DNA of 64,000 nucleotides from Saturnia japonica (Eukaryota > Arthropoda > Insecta > Lepidoptera > Saturniidae): NCBI GenBank assembly GCA_033032175.1, contig CM065320.1, positions 7,440,001 through 7,504,000 on the forward strand, given 5' to 3'. Both the position numbers and the translations under genes were made by a program. Shown here in pieces: positions 23,562 through 35,011 of the stretch (the stretch's first letter is position 1; each line of letters begins with the position of its first letter). Below the pieces are notes generated by a model that was not told the DNA's origin, ran no database searches, and worked only from the letters and a program-made list of their open reading frames with translations.

Positions 23562-24009
23562 TGACTAGCTGTGCCCGCGGATTCGCTCACATGTACTACA
23601 AAATGCCATCGATCGGGCACATACGCTAATCGAGCCACCCCGCTCCCGGCTAGTTTAAAGACAAAAATGCTTATTGTGGGTGTTCCTTAGAAGATAGGCA
23701 TATGCTCTCGCTGATTTTTTAAGTTTTTTGATGTCAACACTTATGTAGTAAATTAATTTGCTATATTGCTTATGGTTTACTCAGCGTAAGCCATTTAAGC
23801 GCCCGAATTGATTCATCATGAAGAGTTTTTTTTATTCGCGCGGAACTCAAATTCTTTTTCTGAAATAAAAGTAGTCTAAGTTACTCCTTATAACATCAGA
23901 TATCTGCCAGTTAAAGTCATTTTAAAATAGGTCCAACCATTTCTGAGATTACCCGGAATAAACAGACAGATCGACAGACAAAAATTTTTAAAATTGGGTT
24001 TTTTGTTAT
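23562..24009 (+). repeat. SINE/RTE-like repeat copy b, left half
   Basis: Starts 'gactagctgtgcccgcggat', contains 'taaagacaaaaatgcttatt', 'agcgtaagccatttaag' and 'gagattacccggaataaac'. It is interrupted at 24009 by the BEL element and resumes at 30778 with the duplicated 'gttat'. Confidence 0.75.
24005..24009. other. 5-bp target-site duplication (left) of BEL element
   Basis: GTTAT at 24005-24009 is repeated at 30778-30782, exactly outside the two LTRs. A 5-bp duplication is usual for BEL/Pao integrases. Confidence 0.85.
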
Positions 24010-24380
24010 TGCTTGCGCCGTTGGAAGCGCAGCGCATTTAATACTACTAATTGAGTGGACTGTATTTGCGGGGATTGTGATCAGCTATATGGATATAGGA
24101 TAGGAATTTGGCACATACCTCGTGGTGGGTTGCGGGTTCACCTGGCTAGCCGGCTAGGTGGTCGTCTTCGATGTACTGCCCAAATTGTTCTCCGTCATAC
24201 CACTGACGAGCACTAAAGTCAATGTATTAACAACCGAGCGAAAATCAACTTTATTCGACGAGGCGCGGCGACGAACTGTTTGCATGTGCCAAGGAAGGGA
24301 GGGTAAGCGGAGATAGAAAAAGTTGCGAACCGATCACAATATCGCACAATATTTAAAACTATATAAAAGCGGCGCAACCA
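24010..24380 (-). repeat. 3' LTR of BEL element
   Basis: 371 bases, TG...CA on either strand. On the minus strand it begins TGGTTGCGCCGC and contains TTTTATATAGTTTTAAATAT as a likely TATA region. It looks identical to the 5' LTR by eye. Confidence 0.95.
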
Positions 24381-24391
24381 TTTCCCCCGGC
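24381..24391 (-). other. Polypurine tract of BEL element
   Basis: On the minus strand GCCGGGGGAAA directly abuts the 3' LTR, the place where plus-strand DNA synthesis is primed. Confidence 0.7.
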
Positions 24392-24466
24392 TTGAAGGGT
24401 TCCCTTCAAAATAACTAAACTAAAGCGGATCTATGATAAACTAAACCTAAAGTAAACTAACCACTG

Positions 24467-27400
24467 CTACTGTAGATTAGGCAGAGGACAGAGGCGAACA
24501 ACCGGGCGTAAATACGATCCGGTTGCGGTTTTAACGCGAACAATGCGAGTAATGCCATCGGATCCAGGAAAAACTTCTTCAACAATGCCTAGAGGCCAAT
24601 GTAGAGGCGGTGTATTTTCAGTTCTAATAATCACGACCGTTCCAACAGTAATTGGAGTCGATGGTGTATTCCATTTTTGACGCGACTGCAATGTGTGCAA
24701 ATAGTCTGTCCTCCAACGCTTCCAGAACGACTGGACGAGTTTATCCAATAAGTCGTAACGCGAAAGAACATGTAGTCGATCTTCATCAATATTTCTACAA
24801 GGCAGATACTTGAGAGGAGTCATGTTTAAAAAATGTGCAGGCGTTAGTGCTAGTGGCTCTGAAGGATCACTAGACAACGTCCTACACAGTGGGCGGGTGT
24901 TCATAACCGCTTCCACTTGAGCGAGCACCGTGCTTAACTCTTCGAATGAAAGTATCTGCTCGCCTATAACGCGATATAGATGCGATTTTAAGGCCTTTAT
25001 GTTGGCCTCCCAGTTTCCTCCAAAATGACTCGCGGTGGGGGTATTCAGCGACCATTTAATGCGATTTTCAGCTAGTACTTGAGCAAATTCAGTGTTAAAA
25101 TACTTTGATCGTAAAAATGCATGCAATTCTGTGATATTACGTTTAGCTCCAACATAATTTGTGCCATTATCCGAATACATTTGTCCTACAGCGCCACGAC
25201 GAGACAAAAACCTTTTAAACGCAGCCATGAAACTTGACGTGCTTAAGTCACTAGCTAACTCTATATGAATTGCACGAGTTGTCAGGCAAACGAAAATACA
25301 CACATAAGCCTTCGTCGAGCGTATACCACGACCGCGTGAAATCGTTACTCTTAACGGACCGGCGTAATCCGTTCCGGTATGTATGAATGGCTTAACTGAC
25401 TCTACTACACGACAAGCACGATGGTCAGCCATTTCCGGAGCTGCAGCTCTCGGACGAAGCCTATAACACGGCACGCATTGGTGTACTCTAGAGCGAATCA
25501 AATTACGAGCAGAAAATATCCAGTATTTTTGCCGCATAATCGACATCAACAAATCAGGTCCTGCGTGACAATTTATCTTGTGATAATAATCCACTAAAAG
25601 ATTAAGAACATGGTCTTTTCGTGGCAAAACTACCGGATGTCTGTGTTCAAACACCAAGTTTGATTGACTCAAACGGCCACCGACTCGTATGAGCCCATCT
25701 TGTAAGAAGGGTTTTAAACACTGAAAAGCGCGACTACAAGGTTTGTTAGATTTAAGTTTATTAAATTCAGTGGAGAAGTAGTTATGCTGAAGCTCACGGA
25801 GAATAATTATCTCAGCTTTATCGAGATCTGCAGCAACTATGTACTCACGTGGTGGTAATATTTTAACAAAACGACACATATACACTACGCAGCGCAAGAG
25901 TTTAGACCAAGACGACAGTCTACTCGACAACAATAATATTGGTGACTCCTCGCGTGGTGCAGTTGTAACCAAAGTACTTTTCTTTTGTTCTGGTGGTTCT
26001 GACACAGTTAATGGGTTGAAAGGACAAACAGGCCACTCTTCGGGCGATGCTTGGGTCCATGAAGGGCCGTGAAACCAAAGCGGGTGATCTAACATCTGCG
26101 CAGGAGTTAGCCCACGAGATAAGCAATCGGCAGGGTTATCCGTGCCAGCAACGTGGAAGAGATTTTGCGGTGATAATTCAGATTGAATTTTTGCGACCCT
26201 ATTGCCAACAAAGGTGTCCCAACGATGGGGAGAAGAATGAGCCCAACACAAGGCTACAGTTGAATCCGAAAATGCAAAAATTCTATTTATACGAATGCGG
26301 TTATGACAAGCCGTGACAATTGTACCAATGAGTTTTGATAGTAAAAGTATACCACAAAGCTCAAGGCGCGCAAGAGACACGACTTTACGAGGTGAAACCT
26401 TAGACTTGGCAGTAATAAGGCTCACTGAGAGGTTGTCATTATTCTGAATGTGGAAGTAAACAACGCCTCCATACGCCTTTTCGCTAGCGTCTGCGAACCC
26501 AATAACTGTAATGATACTATGTTTATTGGTACCAACATGCCGTGGGATTTTAATTTGGTCGAGCAAAGGAAGCTCTTCCCTAAAACGATTCCAAAAATGA
26601 GCGATTCTATCTGGCGGCTTGTCATCCCAGTCACAACCTGACAACCAAAGCTCTTTTATAAGAAGCTTTGCATACAAAACTACAGGAGCTACAAACCCCA
26701 TTATATCCCAGATTCTAGCTACACAAGACAATATAATACGTTTGGTGCAAGTTGGTGGAGTCAAACAAACTTTAAAACTGAATGAATCTGATGTAGGTGA
26801 CCAGCGCAAGCCAAGAATCTTGTGCAAATCACCCTCGTCAAACTCTTTAACAGTTGACAAGCGATATGATGGCGGAATTGAATCCAAAACCCTTCGCGAG
26901 TTACTAGTCCATTTCACTAGATCAAACTGACCCGCTTTCATGAGACTAATTATTTCAGCGGCAGTTTCAATGGCCTCTATCTCGCTCTCTACAGAATAAA
27001 CAAAATCATCCATATAGAGGCTAGTCTCTATAGTTTCCTTAGCCTTTGGATATGCAGATCCCTCATCTGAGGCAAGCTGCTTTATTGTACGCAGAGCATG
27101 AAAAGGACTTGACTTCAGCCCGAAACAAACACGATTAAACTCGTAAACCTTCAAATGTTCCTGCGGGGAAAATCGATACAAAATGCGCTGAAATCTGCGG
27201 TCGCGTTCGTTTACACCGATACAGAGAAACATTTGACGAATGTCGGCTGAAAGGGCAATCGAAAACAAGCGAAAGTTAACTATGATATCGAACAAGTTAC
27301 CTTGCAGATTTTGTCCTCTATATAATATGTCATTTAGGGAAACTGACGTACTAGTCTTAGCGCTACCATCTAAAACTACGCGCAATTTTGTGGTAAATTT

Positions 27401-29800
27401 ATCTTCCCTAATAACTCCATGGTGTGGTATAATATACGACGGAACGTTCATAGACTCTACAGTATCAATAGGTGCGGGCGAGATGTAGCCTTTATCTAGG
27501 TATTCCCTTATAACGTCGTCGTAAGTTTGTTTCAACTTAGGAGACGCTAGCATTTTTTTCTCTAAACAATAAAAACGTTTTTCGGCTAACCTACGAGAAT
27601 CACCGAGAGCAAAAATATCACCCTTAAAGGGGAGCGCGACAACATAACGACCATCTCCATCACGAGTAGTTGTGCGGCTATAAAACTCATCACAGACTTT
27701 GTCGTCTGGGCTGAGAATAGGAGGGCAATTGACTTCTTCAATTTCCCAAAATTTACGAACGGCGGATTCTAGAGGCTCGACGGCACAGCAGTAGGATATG
27801 GTCGAGTAAGAATCCACTCGTGCGGGAGCTGTACCAACAATAACAAATCCAAGAACCGTTTCCAGTGCGTGCGGTGCGGTTTGTGACGGATGACCGTGAA
27901 CTTTACGTGATAACAGGATGTGCGGGAAAATCGAGGCTCCAACCAACATCTCAATATTTCCTGGAATAGCATAAGTATCATCGGCCATAGGCAAGTCATC
28001 AAAATTCGACAGCATTGAAGTATTGACTGAGACCGTCGGCAAACGTTCAGTCACCTTATCTACAACTAACGAATCCATATCAAAACTAATTCTCGAGTCA
28101 AAACGTGAGTGAAATTTAATTTTTAGGGAGCCCTGAATGGTTTTTACAGAACCTCCAATCCCTTTTACTACAGAACATATAGGCCGTTTATTTATATCTA
28201 AACCAAGGCGTTGACAACACTCGAGAGTAACAAAATTACTCTGCGAAGCGCTATCTAAAAGAGCGCGAACACTATGTTCTTTTCCATAAGCATCTACAAC
28301 TATTACACGAGCGGTCGCGAGAAGCACAGTAGTCGGAGTTCGCAATAACGATAACGAGCATAAGGCGACGTCATTTGAATGGTCGGTGTGAGCGGAGGCC
28401 GCGGCGGCGCGCGCGCTCGCAGTGTCGGACTGCGCGTCGCCAATGGATGGTAACCGGGTAGTGGCGGGGGCTGGCTGCGCGACTGCGTAGAAGCGGCCGG
28501 GCGCGGGCGCAGAGTTTATTACTGACGAACCATTACCACCGTGCGATAAACCAACTCTGCTCACATTGGATGCGGCATTATTATCATTAAAATGAAGCAA
28601 TGTATGATGCTTGTTTTGACATCTACGGCAACTAGAATTTGAATTGCAAAATGAAACACGATGTCCATCACTAAGGCAATTGATACACAAATTATTGGCA
28701 CGAACAAATTTATAACGCTCACTAGGTGTAAGTTTTAGGAAACTCGAGCATTTATAAATATGGTCATGATGAGCGTGACACAACGAACAAACAGACTGTG
28801 ATGCAATATTTACGTATGTTTGAGTGGGCTTAAATGATTTGGATACCGCGTCCGTTCGACGATCAGAATTAATTTTCTTTGTAGCTTCATGTTTTGGTGC
28901 CGAAATGCGTTGCAAGAGTTTAATATGATCGCGTACAAACGTTTCTAGCTCGTCGAATTTGGGTAGTTGATTGTCTCCACGTCTGTCCATTTCAAATAAA
29001 CGAACAGTTTCTGTGTCTAATTTCTTTAAGCCGATGTACAAAAACAAAAAATCACTAAGGTCATTAACTTTAAGATTCTTTATGGCGCGAACAGATGATG
29101 CAAAAATATCTAAAAACTTTTCCAAATTGTGTTCATTGCAAGAGGAAACATTTTTCAAATCGAATATTTGATCTAAATAAGCACTTGTCACTAATCTTTT
29201 GTCTTCGTATTTTACTTTTAAAGTATTTAAAATTAATTCATAATTTTGTGCACAAAGCGTGATTCCGGCGCAAACAGATTTTGCCTTACCAGTAAGTTTA
29301 TTTACGAGATAATGTAATTTTTCATGATCCGTTAAATTTTCATTTTTATGAATTGTATTCTCAAAACTATCATAAAACAAAGGCCAATTTTTAATATCAC
29401 CATTAAATTCGGGAATTTGAATGGGCGGTAATTTTGGTCTATCGCGTTTGAGCGGTTGTTCAAAAATCGGTTTTTGTTCTGAATTTGCAGGTATTTGCAA
29501 CAATTTCGCGGCTCGCTTTACGCGACAAAACAAATCTTCAAACGACGACAAATTTTGATAATTAACTACGTAATCAGGATTCACTTCTAATTCAAATGTA
29601 TTAATTTTATCAAGCGTTTTTTCAAAATCTATACGAATATCGTCTACAGTTTCCATTGAACATAGAAATGATTCTTTCGTCTCTTCATCGTAAATATTTT
29701 TCGAAGAATCAGAAATGTGTTTTATGCGAGAAAATAACATATCTCGTTTAGCATACAACATCCTTAGATCATTATCACGATTAATAGCCTTGGGTGGCAT
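24467..29800 (-). CDS. BEL/Pao gag-pol polyprotein, 1777 residues
   Basis: Uninterrupted from ATG at 29800. Domains in order, approximate residues: gag-like region with a DUF1759-type stretch (~130-300; PEFNGDIKNWPLFYDSF); Cys/His knuckles (CSLCHAHHDHIYKC ~337; CINCLSDGHRVSFC ~372; CRRCQNKHH ~393); a low-complexity Ala-rich linker; aspartic protease with active site LLDSASQSNFV (~518); reverse transcriptase with YMDD (~931); RNase H-like region (FADASEKAYGG ~1108); integrase zinc site (HKINCHAG...CVPC ~1410-1440); integrase core with D, D and E in HTGTDYAG (~1477), YSDNGTNYVG (~1546) and HFGGNWEA (~1593); DUF5641-type C terminus (FWKRWRTDYL to LCPLPNLQ). Length and order are normal for BEL/Pao. 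All catalytic motifs I checked are present, so it may be competent. The leader from the 5' LTR to the start is 606 bases. Confidence 0.95.
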   Translation of the reverse strand: MPPKAINRDNDLRMLYAKRDMLFSRIKHISDSSKNIYDEETKESFLCSMETVDDIRIDFEKTLDKINTFELEVNPDYVVNYQNLSSFEDLFCRVKRAAKLLQIPANSEQKPIFEQPLKRDRPKLPPIQIPEFNGDIKNWPLFYDSFENTIHKNENLTDHEKLHYLVNKLTGKAKSVCAGITLCAQNYELILNTLKVKYEDKRLVTSAYLDQIFDLKNVSSCNEHNLEKFLDIFASSVRAIKNLKVNDLSDFLFLYIGLKKLDTETVRLFEMDRRGDNQLPKFDELETFVRDHIKLLQRISAPKHEATKKINSDRRTDAVSKSFKPTQTYVNIASQSVCSLCHAHHDHIYKCSSFLKLTPSERYKFVRANNLCINCLSDGHRVSFCNSNSSCRRCQNKHHTLLHFNDNNAASNVSRVGLSHGGNGSSVINSAPAPGRFYAVAQPAPATTRLPSIGDAQSDTASARAAAASAHTDHSNDVALCSLSLLRTPTTVLLATARVIVVDAYGKEHSVRALLDSASQSNFVTLECCQRLGLDINKRPICSVVKGIGGSVKTIQGSLKIKFHSRFDSRISFDMDSLVVDKVTERLPTVSVNTSMLSNFDDLPMADDTYAIPGNIEMLVGASIFPHILLSRKVHGHPSQTAPHALETVLGFVIVGTAPARVDSYSTISYCCAVEPLESAVRKFWEIEEVNCPPILSPDDKVCDEFYSRTTTRDGDGRYVVALPFKGDIFALGDSRRLAEKRFYCLEKKMLASPKLKQTYDDVIREYLDKGYISPAPIDTVESMNVPSYIIPHHGVIREDKFTTKLRVVLDGSAKTSTSVSLNDILYRGQNLQGNLFDIIVNFRLFSIALSADIRQMFLCIGVNERDRRFQRILYRFSPQEHLKVYEFNRVCFGLKSSPFHALRTIKQLASDEGSAYPKAKETIETSLYMDDFVYSVESEIEAIETAAEIISLMKAGQFDLVKWTSNSRRVLDSIPPSYRLSTVKEFDEGDLHKILGLRWSPTSDSFSFKVCLTPPTCTKRIILSCVARIWDIMGFVAPVVLYAKLLIKELWLSGCDWDDKPPDRIAHFWNRFREELPLLDQIKIPRHVGTNKHSIITVIGFADASEKAYGGVVYFHIQNNDNLSVSLITAKSKVSPRKVVSLARLELCGILLLSKLIGTIVTACHNRIRINRIFAFSDSTVALCWAHSSPHRWDTFVGNRVAKIQSELSPQNLFHVAGTDNPADCLSRGLTPAQMLDHPLWFHGPSWTQASPEEWPVCPFNPLTVSEPPEQKKSTLVTTAPREESPILLLSSRLSSWSKLLRCVVYMCRFVKILPPREYIVAADLDKAEIIILRELQHNYFSTEFNKLKSNKPCSRAFQCLKPFLQDGLIRVGGRLSQSNLVFEHRHPVVLPRKDHVLNLLVDYYHKINCHAGPDLLMSIMRQKYWIFSARNLIRSRVHQCVPCYRLRPRAAAPEMADHRACRVVESVKPFIHTGTDYAGPLRVTISRGRGIRSTKAYVCIFVCLTTRAIHIELASDLSTSSFMAAFKRFLSRRGAVGQMYSDNGTNYVGAKRNITELHAFLRSKYFNTEFAQVLAENRIKWSLNTPTASHFGGNWEANIKALKSHLYRVIGEQILSFEELSTVLAQVEAVMNTRPLCRTLSSDPSEPLALTPAHFLNMTPLKYLPCRNIDEDRLHVLSRYDLLDKLVQSFWKRWRTDYLHTLQSRQKWNTPSTPITVGTVVIIRTENTPPLHWPLGIVEEVFPGSDGITRIVRVKTATGSYLRPVVRLCPLPNLQ

Positions 29801-30381
29801 AGCGACAAGTAAATAGCAACTACCTACTTACTTACAAACAAACCAAATCGTAACGCAAGCGGTGGAGAACAGTAGTGTGCGACTGTGAATAGGTAGTTAG
29901 GTATATGTATGATCAGATAACAGTGCGGAGCTATCGAACGATAAATATACAGATCGGATAATACCCCCTAGGTCACGTCGCTGCCTCGTCCTGAGAGTTT
30001 ATTTTACAAATAATTAAATAGCCCCAGGTAAAACTTCAAATATACGTAGGTACCTAAAAGAAGTACGGAAAGAAAGATTAAACACTCGCTTGATAATTAA
30101 TTTCGTACGTTCTTTTGAATTGTCTACCTACCTACATTCGAAACTAAATTAAACAAAACGGTTGCGGTGCGAACAAACTAATAAGTAACAAACTACGATT
30201 CTAAATACTTAGAGCGTTAGTCCTACCCTATGCCTATGCACTAGATAGGTTACCTAAGTTCTAGTCCTGAATATCTATTGCGGGTTTTCTACTAAAATAT
30301 AGATATTTAGGTGCAAAGCAATTATTCCCTATGGAATAATGTACTATATAGCGAATAATTAAATTAACGATGGATTCAATA

Positions 30382-30399
30382 TCCTGCTCGTGAGGTCCA
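30382..30399 (-). other. Candidate primer binding site of BEL element
   Basis: On the minus strand TGGACCTCACGAGCAGGA starts 7 bases after the 5' LTR; TGG is the expected complement of a tRNA CCA end. I could not assign the tRNA, and a U at the discriminator position would be unusual, so this is tentative. Confidence 0.35.
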
Positions 30400-30406
30400 A
30401 AAATTA

Positions 30407-30777
30407 TGCTTGCGCCGTTGGAAGCGCAGCGCATTTAATACTACTAATTGAGTGGACTGTATTTGCGGGGATTGTGATCAGCTATATGGATATAGGATAG
30501 GAATTTGGCACATACCTCGTGGTGGGTTGCGGGTTCACCTGGCTAGCCGGCTAGGTGGTCGTCTTCGATGTACTGCCCAAATTGTTCTCCGTCATACCAC
30601 TGACGAGCACTAAAGTCAATGTATTAACAACCGAGCGAAAATCAACTTTATTCGACGAGGCGCGGCGACGAACTGTTTGCATGTGCCAAGGAAGGGAGGG
30701 TAAGCGGAGATAGAAAAAGTTGCGAACCGATCACAATATCGCACAATATTTAAAACTATATAAAAGCGGCGCAACCA
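30407..30777 (-). repeat. 5' LTR of BEL element
   Basis: 371 bases, matches 24010-24380 without a difference that I could see. The element's promoter is expected in this copy, with the AT-rich TATA-like stretch near 30746-30766. Confidence 0.95.
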
Positions 30778-30873
30778 GTTATTAATGTTGCTTTTATATG
30801 CATTTATTAAAAAGCTGTTATTTTGACATCACAAATAGACACTTCAATTTTATTAATTGTATAGATTGCATGA
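30778..30873 (+). repeat. SINE/RTE-like repeat copy b, right half
   Basis: Begins with the right target duplication GTTAT (30778-30782) and continues 'aaaaagctgttattttgaca' and 'agacacttcaatttta', which match the inverted copy at 45.1 kb and the copy ending near 57.57 kb. This shows that the BEL element split a pre-existing repeat. Confidence 0.7.
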
Positions 30874-32379
30874 ACTTATTCTAAAAATGGTTTTGTGTTT
30901 ATAATATGTTTTATAACAACTTAGATACTTCGCTTTAACCGGTTTTACAAAATCCTAAATGAGCGTAAGTGGACAATTATTATTAACTTTGTATAATAGA
31001 AGTCTATTTGAAATATGTATTAAACATGTGATAGTATGTATTTAAGCTAATGGGTTAATTTAAACGTCTTTGTTTTAGAAGAAACTTTTGGGCGTAATCT
31101 CGATGAAGTGTTTTATCCGCTTTTTTATTTTTATAAATAATTCATAATAAAGCATCAAAGTTATTTACAATGACAGTTGTAGGTATATTGTACTTACTGT
31201 CAGTAATAAAATACAAAAATATATGATCATTACAAAGTTGGGCGGTAGAAATTGAGCGGTAAAAAATTAAATAAAACGAGAAGCAACATAAATTCAAACT
31301 ATTAATTAAATAAATTAATACGTGACACTGAGAAAAATCGATCGGCGACAACAGTTAAAGACTTAGATATTGTAACACCCGTTATAAATAAATCTTAGGT
31401 TTTTCGACTAGTTTTTCGGTAGTTAGACTAGTTTTGACTAGTGTATTTGTTACTTGTTACTTATCATTTCTTTTAATTTTGCTATACATAAATTTATATT
31501 AAGAAGATATGTGCATTATTACTTTATTTTAGTAAACTCACGATACAATCACACCAATAAGGGTTTAATAAAAAAAAAAAAATAGTATGTTAAAATGAGA
31601 GAGCGCTTAAATAATCTATATTCTATTTTTTATATTACTGTAAAAGTCAATGTCCTGACTCTGACTAATCATCGTCCAGCCCGTGTTACTAAAGATAGAA
31701 ATTTGAAATTGGTAAACGAGTTAATTTTATTTTCTAGGCATCGATTTAGGAAGGTTTCATGATATTCAACCACTACAAGTGGTGAAAGGCGGTGGTAAAG
31801 TTTTATGGGAAACAATATTTTTGATCAGATTTATTTGAAAATTGTTATTAACACTCTTTCAACTAATCAATTAGATACGTATTTCGTCGTTTTTTTGTTT
31901 ATATGGGTTTTTAACAGATAAAGGAGATGATAATAATATTAAACGGGTCAAGTCTATTTGAAAAGTTTCTGGCGAGAAATTAATCTGTAATGCAATATTT
32001 GTTATAGTTCATAAATATTATGTGACCCTATATTATATAATATTAGTGGCATTTTGTGTGATATAGTTCGGTTATTATACATAGTAAAGTGAATTGAAAT
32101 AAGAAGAAAATCTATTTTATATTTTGTACTAATACTTTACGATACAACAAATAAAGTATGAATTTGGGCATTGTTAAAAATCTACCAAGGGGAAGAAAAG
32201 TTCCATAGTGGGTTTGACAGCTGTCTAGTGTTTTTTGCATGGAACAGTACAACCACCAGTGTTGTATATAGAGAAGTGTAATTGTGCTTAATTGAATTTT
32301 AACTTTCTGTCCACAATTTTAATCGCACAAACTAGGAACACTGTAGAATTTGTTGATATATACAAAAACATATAAATAA
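30874..32379. other. No gene seen; RTE-like fragment near 31.74 kb
   Basis: About 31735-31835 has 'tcaaccactacaagtggtga' and neighbouring words resembling the RTE-derived repeat in intron 4 of the Ser-rich gene. The rest is AT-rich with short frames only. Confidence 0.4.
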
Positions 32380-32970
32380 CCGCAATGATGGCTCAGTGGT
32401 AACGTGTACGGACATTGCATCAATCGACGTGAGTTCGAACCCCCCGCCACGACCATTCTCTCCAACGGCAACTCAAGCCTAGGTCCGTTCCTACGGTATG
32501 GAGTCCTTGAGCCAAGCAGCCGCTCGCGCGATAAAGTGACTCTGCACTTGCAATCACTAGCTACTAACAGACAACATTACAATGTATCACCACATACGTG
32601 CACACCACATAGGTACATAGGTTCTGTAAGGAACCTATTTTTCTTTTTTGGCTAGTTAGACTTAAACCAAATTGCCAGATTACTAAATGCATATACGTAT
32701 GTTCTTTCCTTCTTCCCAGAAGGCAGAAACACGTATATATGTATAGTTAGTTAGATCTAATTTTACGGATAGGGAATTAGTTAGATTGCGACTTATTTGC
32801 TTGTATAGCAACAACAGCCCAAGCCGAGGTTCGGCCACTTTGGCACCCTTGAGCATGTTGCCCCGCTTTTGTGGCTGAGTGCACTTCGTGCTCGCCCCCA
32901 AGCCCGGTGAAGCTGTCAAAGGCTCTAATGGCTTCCAGGCCCTTAATGCTAACAGTATAGTCAGTTTGAA
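32380..32970 (+). repeat. tRNA-headed SINE-like element, copy 1
   Basis: The head 'atggctcagtggtaacgtg' (A-box-like) and 'gtgagttcgaacccc' (B-box-like) resembles a tRNA promoter. The body has 'aagcagccgctcgcgcgata', 'ccacataggtacataggttc', 'cggatagggaattagtt' and 'cccaagcccggtgaagctgt', and ends at an A run (32968-32976). Body and tail recur inverted at 50.57-51.07 kb, and the tail alone at 56.3 kb. At about 590 bases it is long for a SINE; it may be a composite. The open frames inside it are not genes. Confidence 0.7.
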
Positions 32971-32976
32971 AAAAAA

Positions 32977-34982
32977 AGTTGGAACCCCTGCAAAGAGGTT
33001 GCGCTTTCGGTTTAGGATAATATCGTGATGAAACTACAGTATGGTGGTAGGGCTTTTTCTAATCCACACCTGACTAATTGCCATTCTCAAGTTGAAAAGC
33101 TGTTGCGAAGGACTTATAGGTGTTTTCTGGCAGCTGCACTTGAGAGCCAGTCTTCCCACTAGTCTTAGCAATCTTAACTCACAGTGTCACTTAAAATGAA
33201 GTAAGATTGCGGCCAAACACTAAATCTATAAAGATAAAAAAAAATTAGAAACTATACAAATCTTAATAAAGTTTACGCTAGCGAAGCCGCGGGCGGAATG
33301 CTAGTTCATTATGATATTTACCCAGTTTTGGTTCTTCGAAAGTATAACATAACAAATAGTTTGATTACTATAATCACTTGTTTGAACAAGACCTTGTTTT
33401 CTTATGATTACTGTATTATACATACTACGCAGGTACATGACACATGGATACATGATGCGGTTTATTATGTAACTTAATTGTAGATTCACACGGGGGTTAC
33501 ATATCACAATAATACTTCAAAAGATGAAAACTTAGAAATCAATGTGTATAGAGACTGACAAACATTTTGAAAGGCGAGCGTTTTAATAATCAAATACCAC
33601 AACGGCTATTGTGTTGCGTGTGACATTTTTTATTGAGTAACATCATAGAGTATTTTACTGCTTTTACCGACATTGGCATTGCGCTATAACCAAAATTATA
33701 ATAGAATGATTATAAAGGTAACTTTTGAAAATAATAGCAAATAATGGTACACCATGCCATTATTGAGGGACAAGATCCCATGAATAGTCGCCAGACGAGT
33801 AACATGGCGAATCCCTATGTAAAATAGCAAATATCACAAACAAGATCACAAACGTAATAAGTTTTTTATAAATACCATTTTTATTTTATTTTTTCAGTCT
33901 TATTTCTACTCACCCAAATCAACATCAGGTTTTACTTTATTTTAAATACACCCGATTTCGAATTTGTTTTGTCTCTAAGTAAGTGTATTTAACAAAAATT
34001 GAATAATTAAAATATGTAGTTAGTTATAATAAAATGAACACTGATTTATGTCAAATAAATATTATTTTATTTTATACAAGCTTCGTATAGCTGGGCAGCT
34101 TTAATTTGTGTAACAAATAGCACCAACCTATCTTTTGCACAAACAAAACCTAACGAACGAAGTCGCTGAAGCGAGTCTCTATTGCGGACTCTACTGACGA
34201 GAGTTTTGCGATGAACTATAAGAGCTCATTATGGACCAAAATAAACATAAAAAGAAATAATAAACCTTATGTAAGTGCGGCTTAAAACCAAAGTTAAAAT
34301 AATGTTATAATTATATTAATAATATTACTATTAGCTTATAAATATCTTAATTCTGCAAATATCCGATTCAAAGACGGAACACAAGGATTTCTCTATCATG
34401 ACAACAAGCATCACACCAGCATATGAAGTGTTACCGATTTCAGATGTTCAGAAATTTATACAAATCTATATTTCTCCAACAGATGCTGGTACAAAATGAT
34501 TATTTCTTGAGCATCCCTTTCCATGATGTTTTCTTTCACTATTAGCTTTGCTAATAATAATTAAAATGTAATGTTATAAACAATCTATGTAAAGCCAAAA
34601 AAAGTCTTTAGCCGGAGGTTCTACGATAAAATAGATTTAAAGGGCAAGCATATCAGTGATAATATCAAGGATACAATAAATTGATTCACAAATACGCATC
34701 ATTGTTGAATAGTAGTGACCTTTGTTGAACAAGTATTTTATTCATTCATCACTTTTTATTCGACAAAGACGAACATACCGTTTTTAAAATCATGCCTTGT
34801 GAAATGTAGATTTTTTTTTAAACAAGCGAAGAATAAGTTATTTTAATGTAAACTTTTAATAGAGTAATGATTTTCCGCATATAGTTAAATAAGTAATGAA
34901 TAGATAAAGTAGACATTATTCAAGTATTGTCTACAGTTTTTATCTTATTTGTGCCGCTTGACAAGCAAACGTTCGTTGATAA
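32977..34982. other. Upstream region of the ENF locus
   Basis: A SINE end ('gcgaagccgcgggcggaatg') lies near 33275-33305. A 33-codon frame at 34398-34499 (+) reads like protein (MTTSITPAYEVLPISDVQ...) but lacks supporting context. A 5' exon or promoter for uENF1 should be within this stretch; none was placed with confidence. Confidence 0.35.
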
Positions 34983-35011
34983 ATGAAACATAAGCACGTT
35001 TACAAATATTC

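Larger units (their letters stand above)
24010..30777 (-). mobile_element. Apparently intact BEL/Pao LTR retrotransposon (6768 bp)
   Basis: Complete provirus-like insertion on the minus strand: 371-bp LTRs, leader, one uninterrupted gag-pol frame (24467-29800), a polypurine tract, and a 5-bp target duplication. I saw no difference between the LTRs along their whole length, so the insertion is recent. It landed in the tail of an older SINE-like repeat, between the Ser-rich gene and the ENF locus. I see no envelope frame; the 86 bases after pol are too short for one. Confidence 0.95.

Noticed and set aside
25839..28002. Open frames on both strands inside the BEL element
   Set aside because: All overlap the long gag-pol frame and carry no domain of their own.
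32385..32452. Possible tRNA gene
   Set aside because: A- and B-box-like words are present but the acceptor and anticodon stems do not form; it is a SINE head.
32404..32655. Frame at 32404-32655 with a relative at 50831-51046
   Set aside because: The similarity is due to the SINE-like repeat; no start, domain or selection signal is visible.
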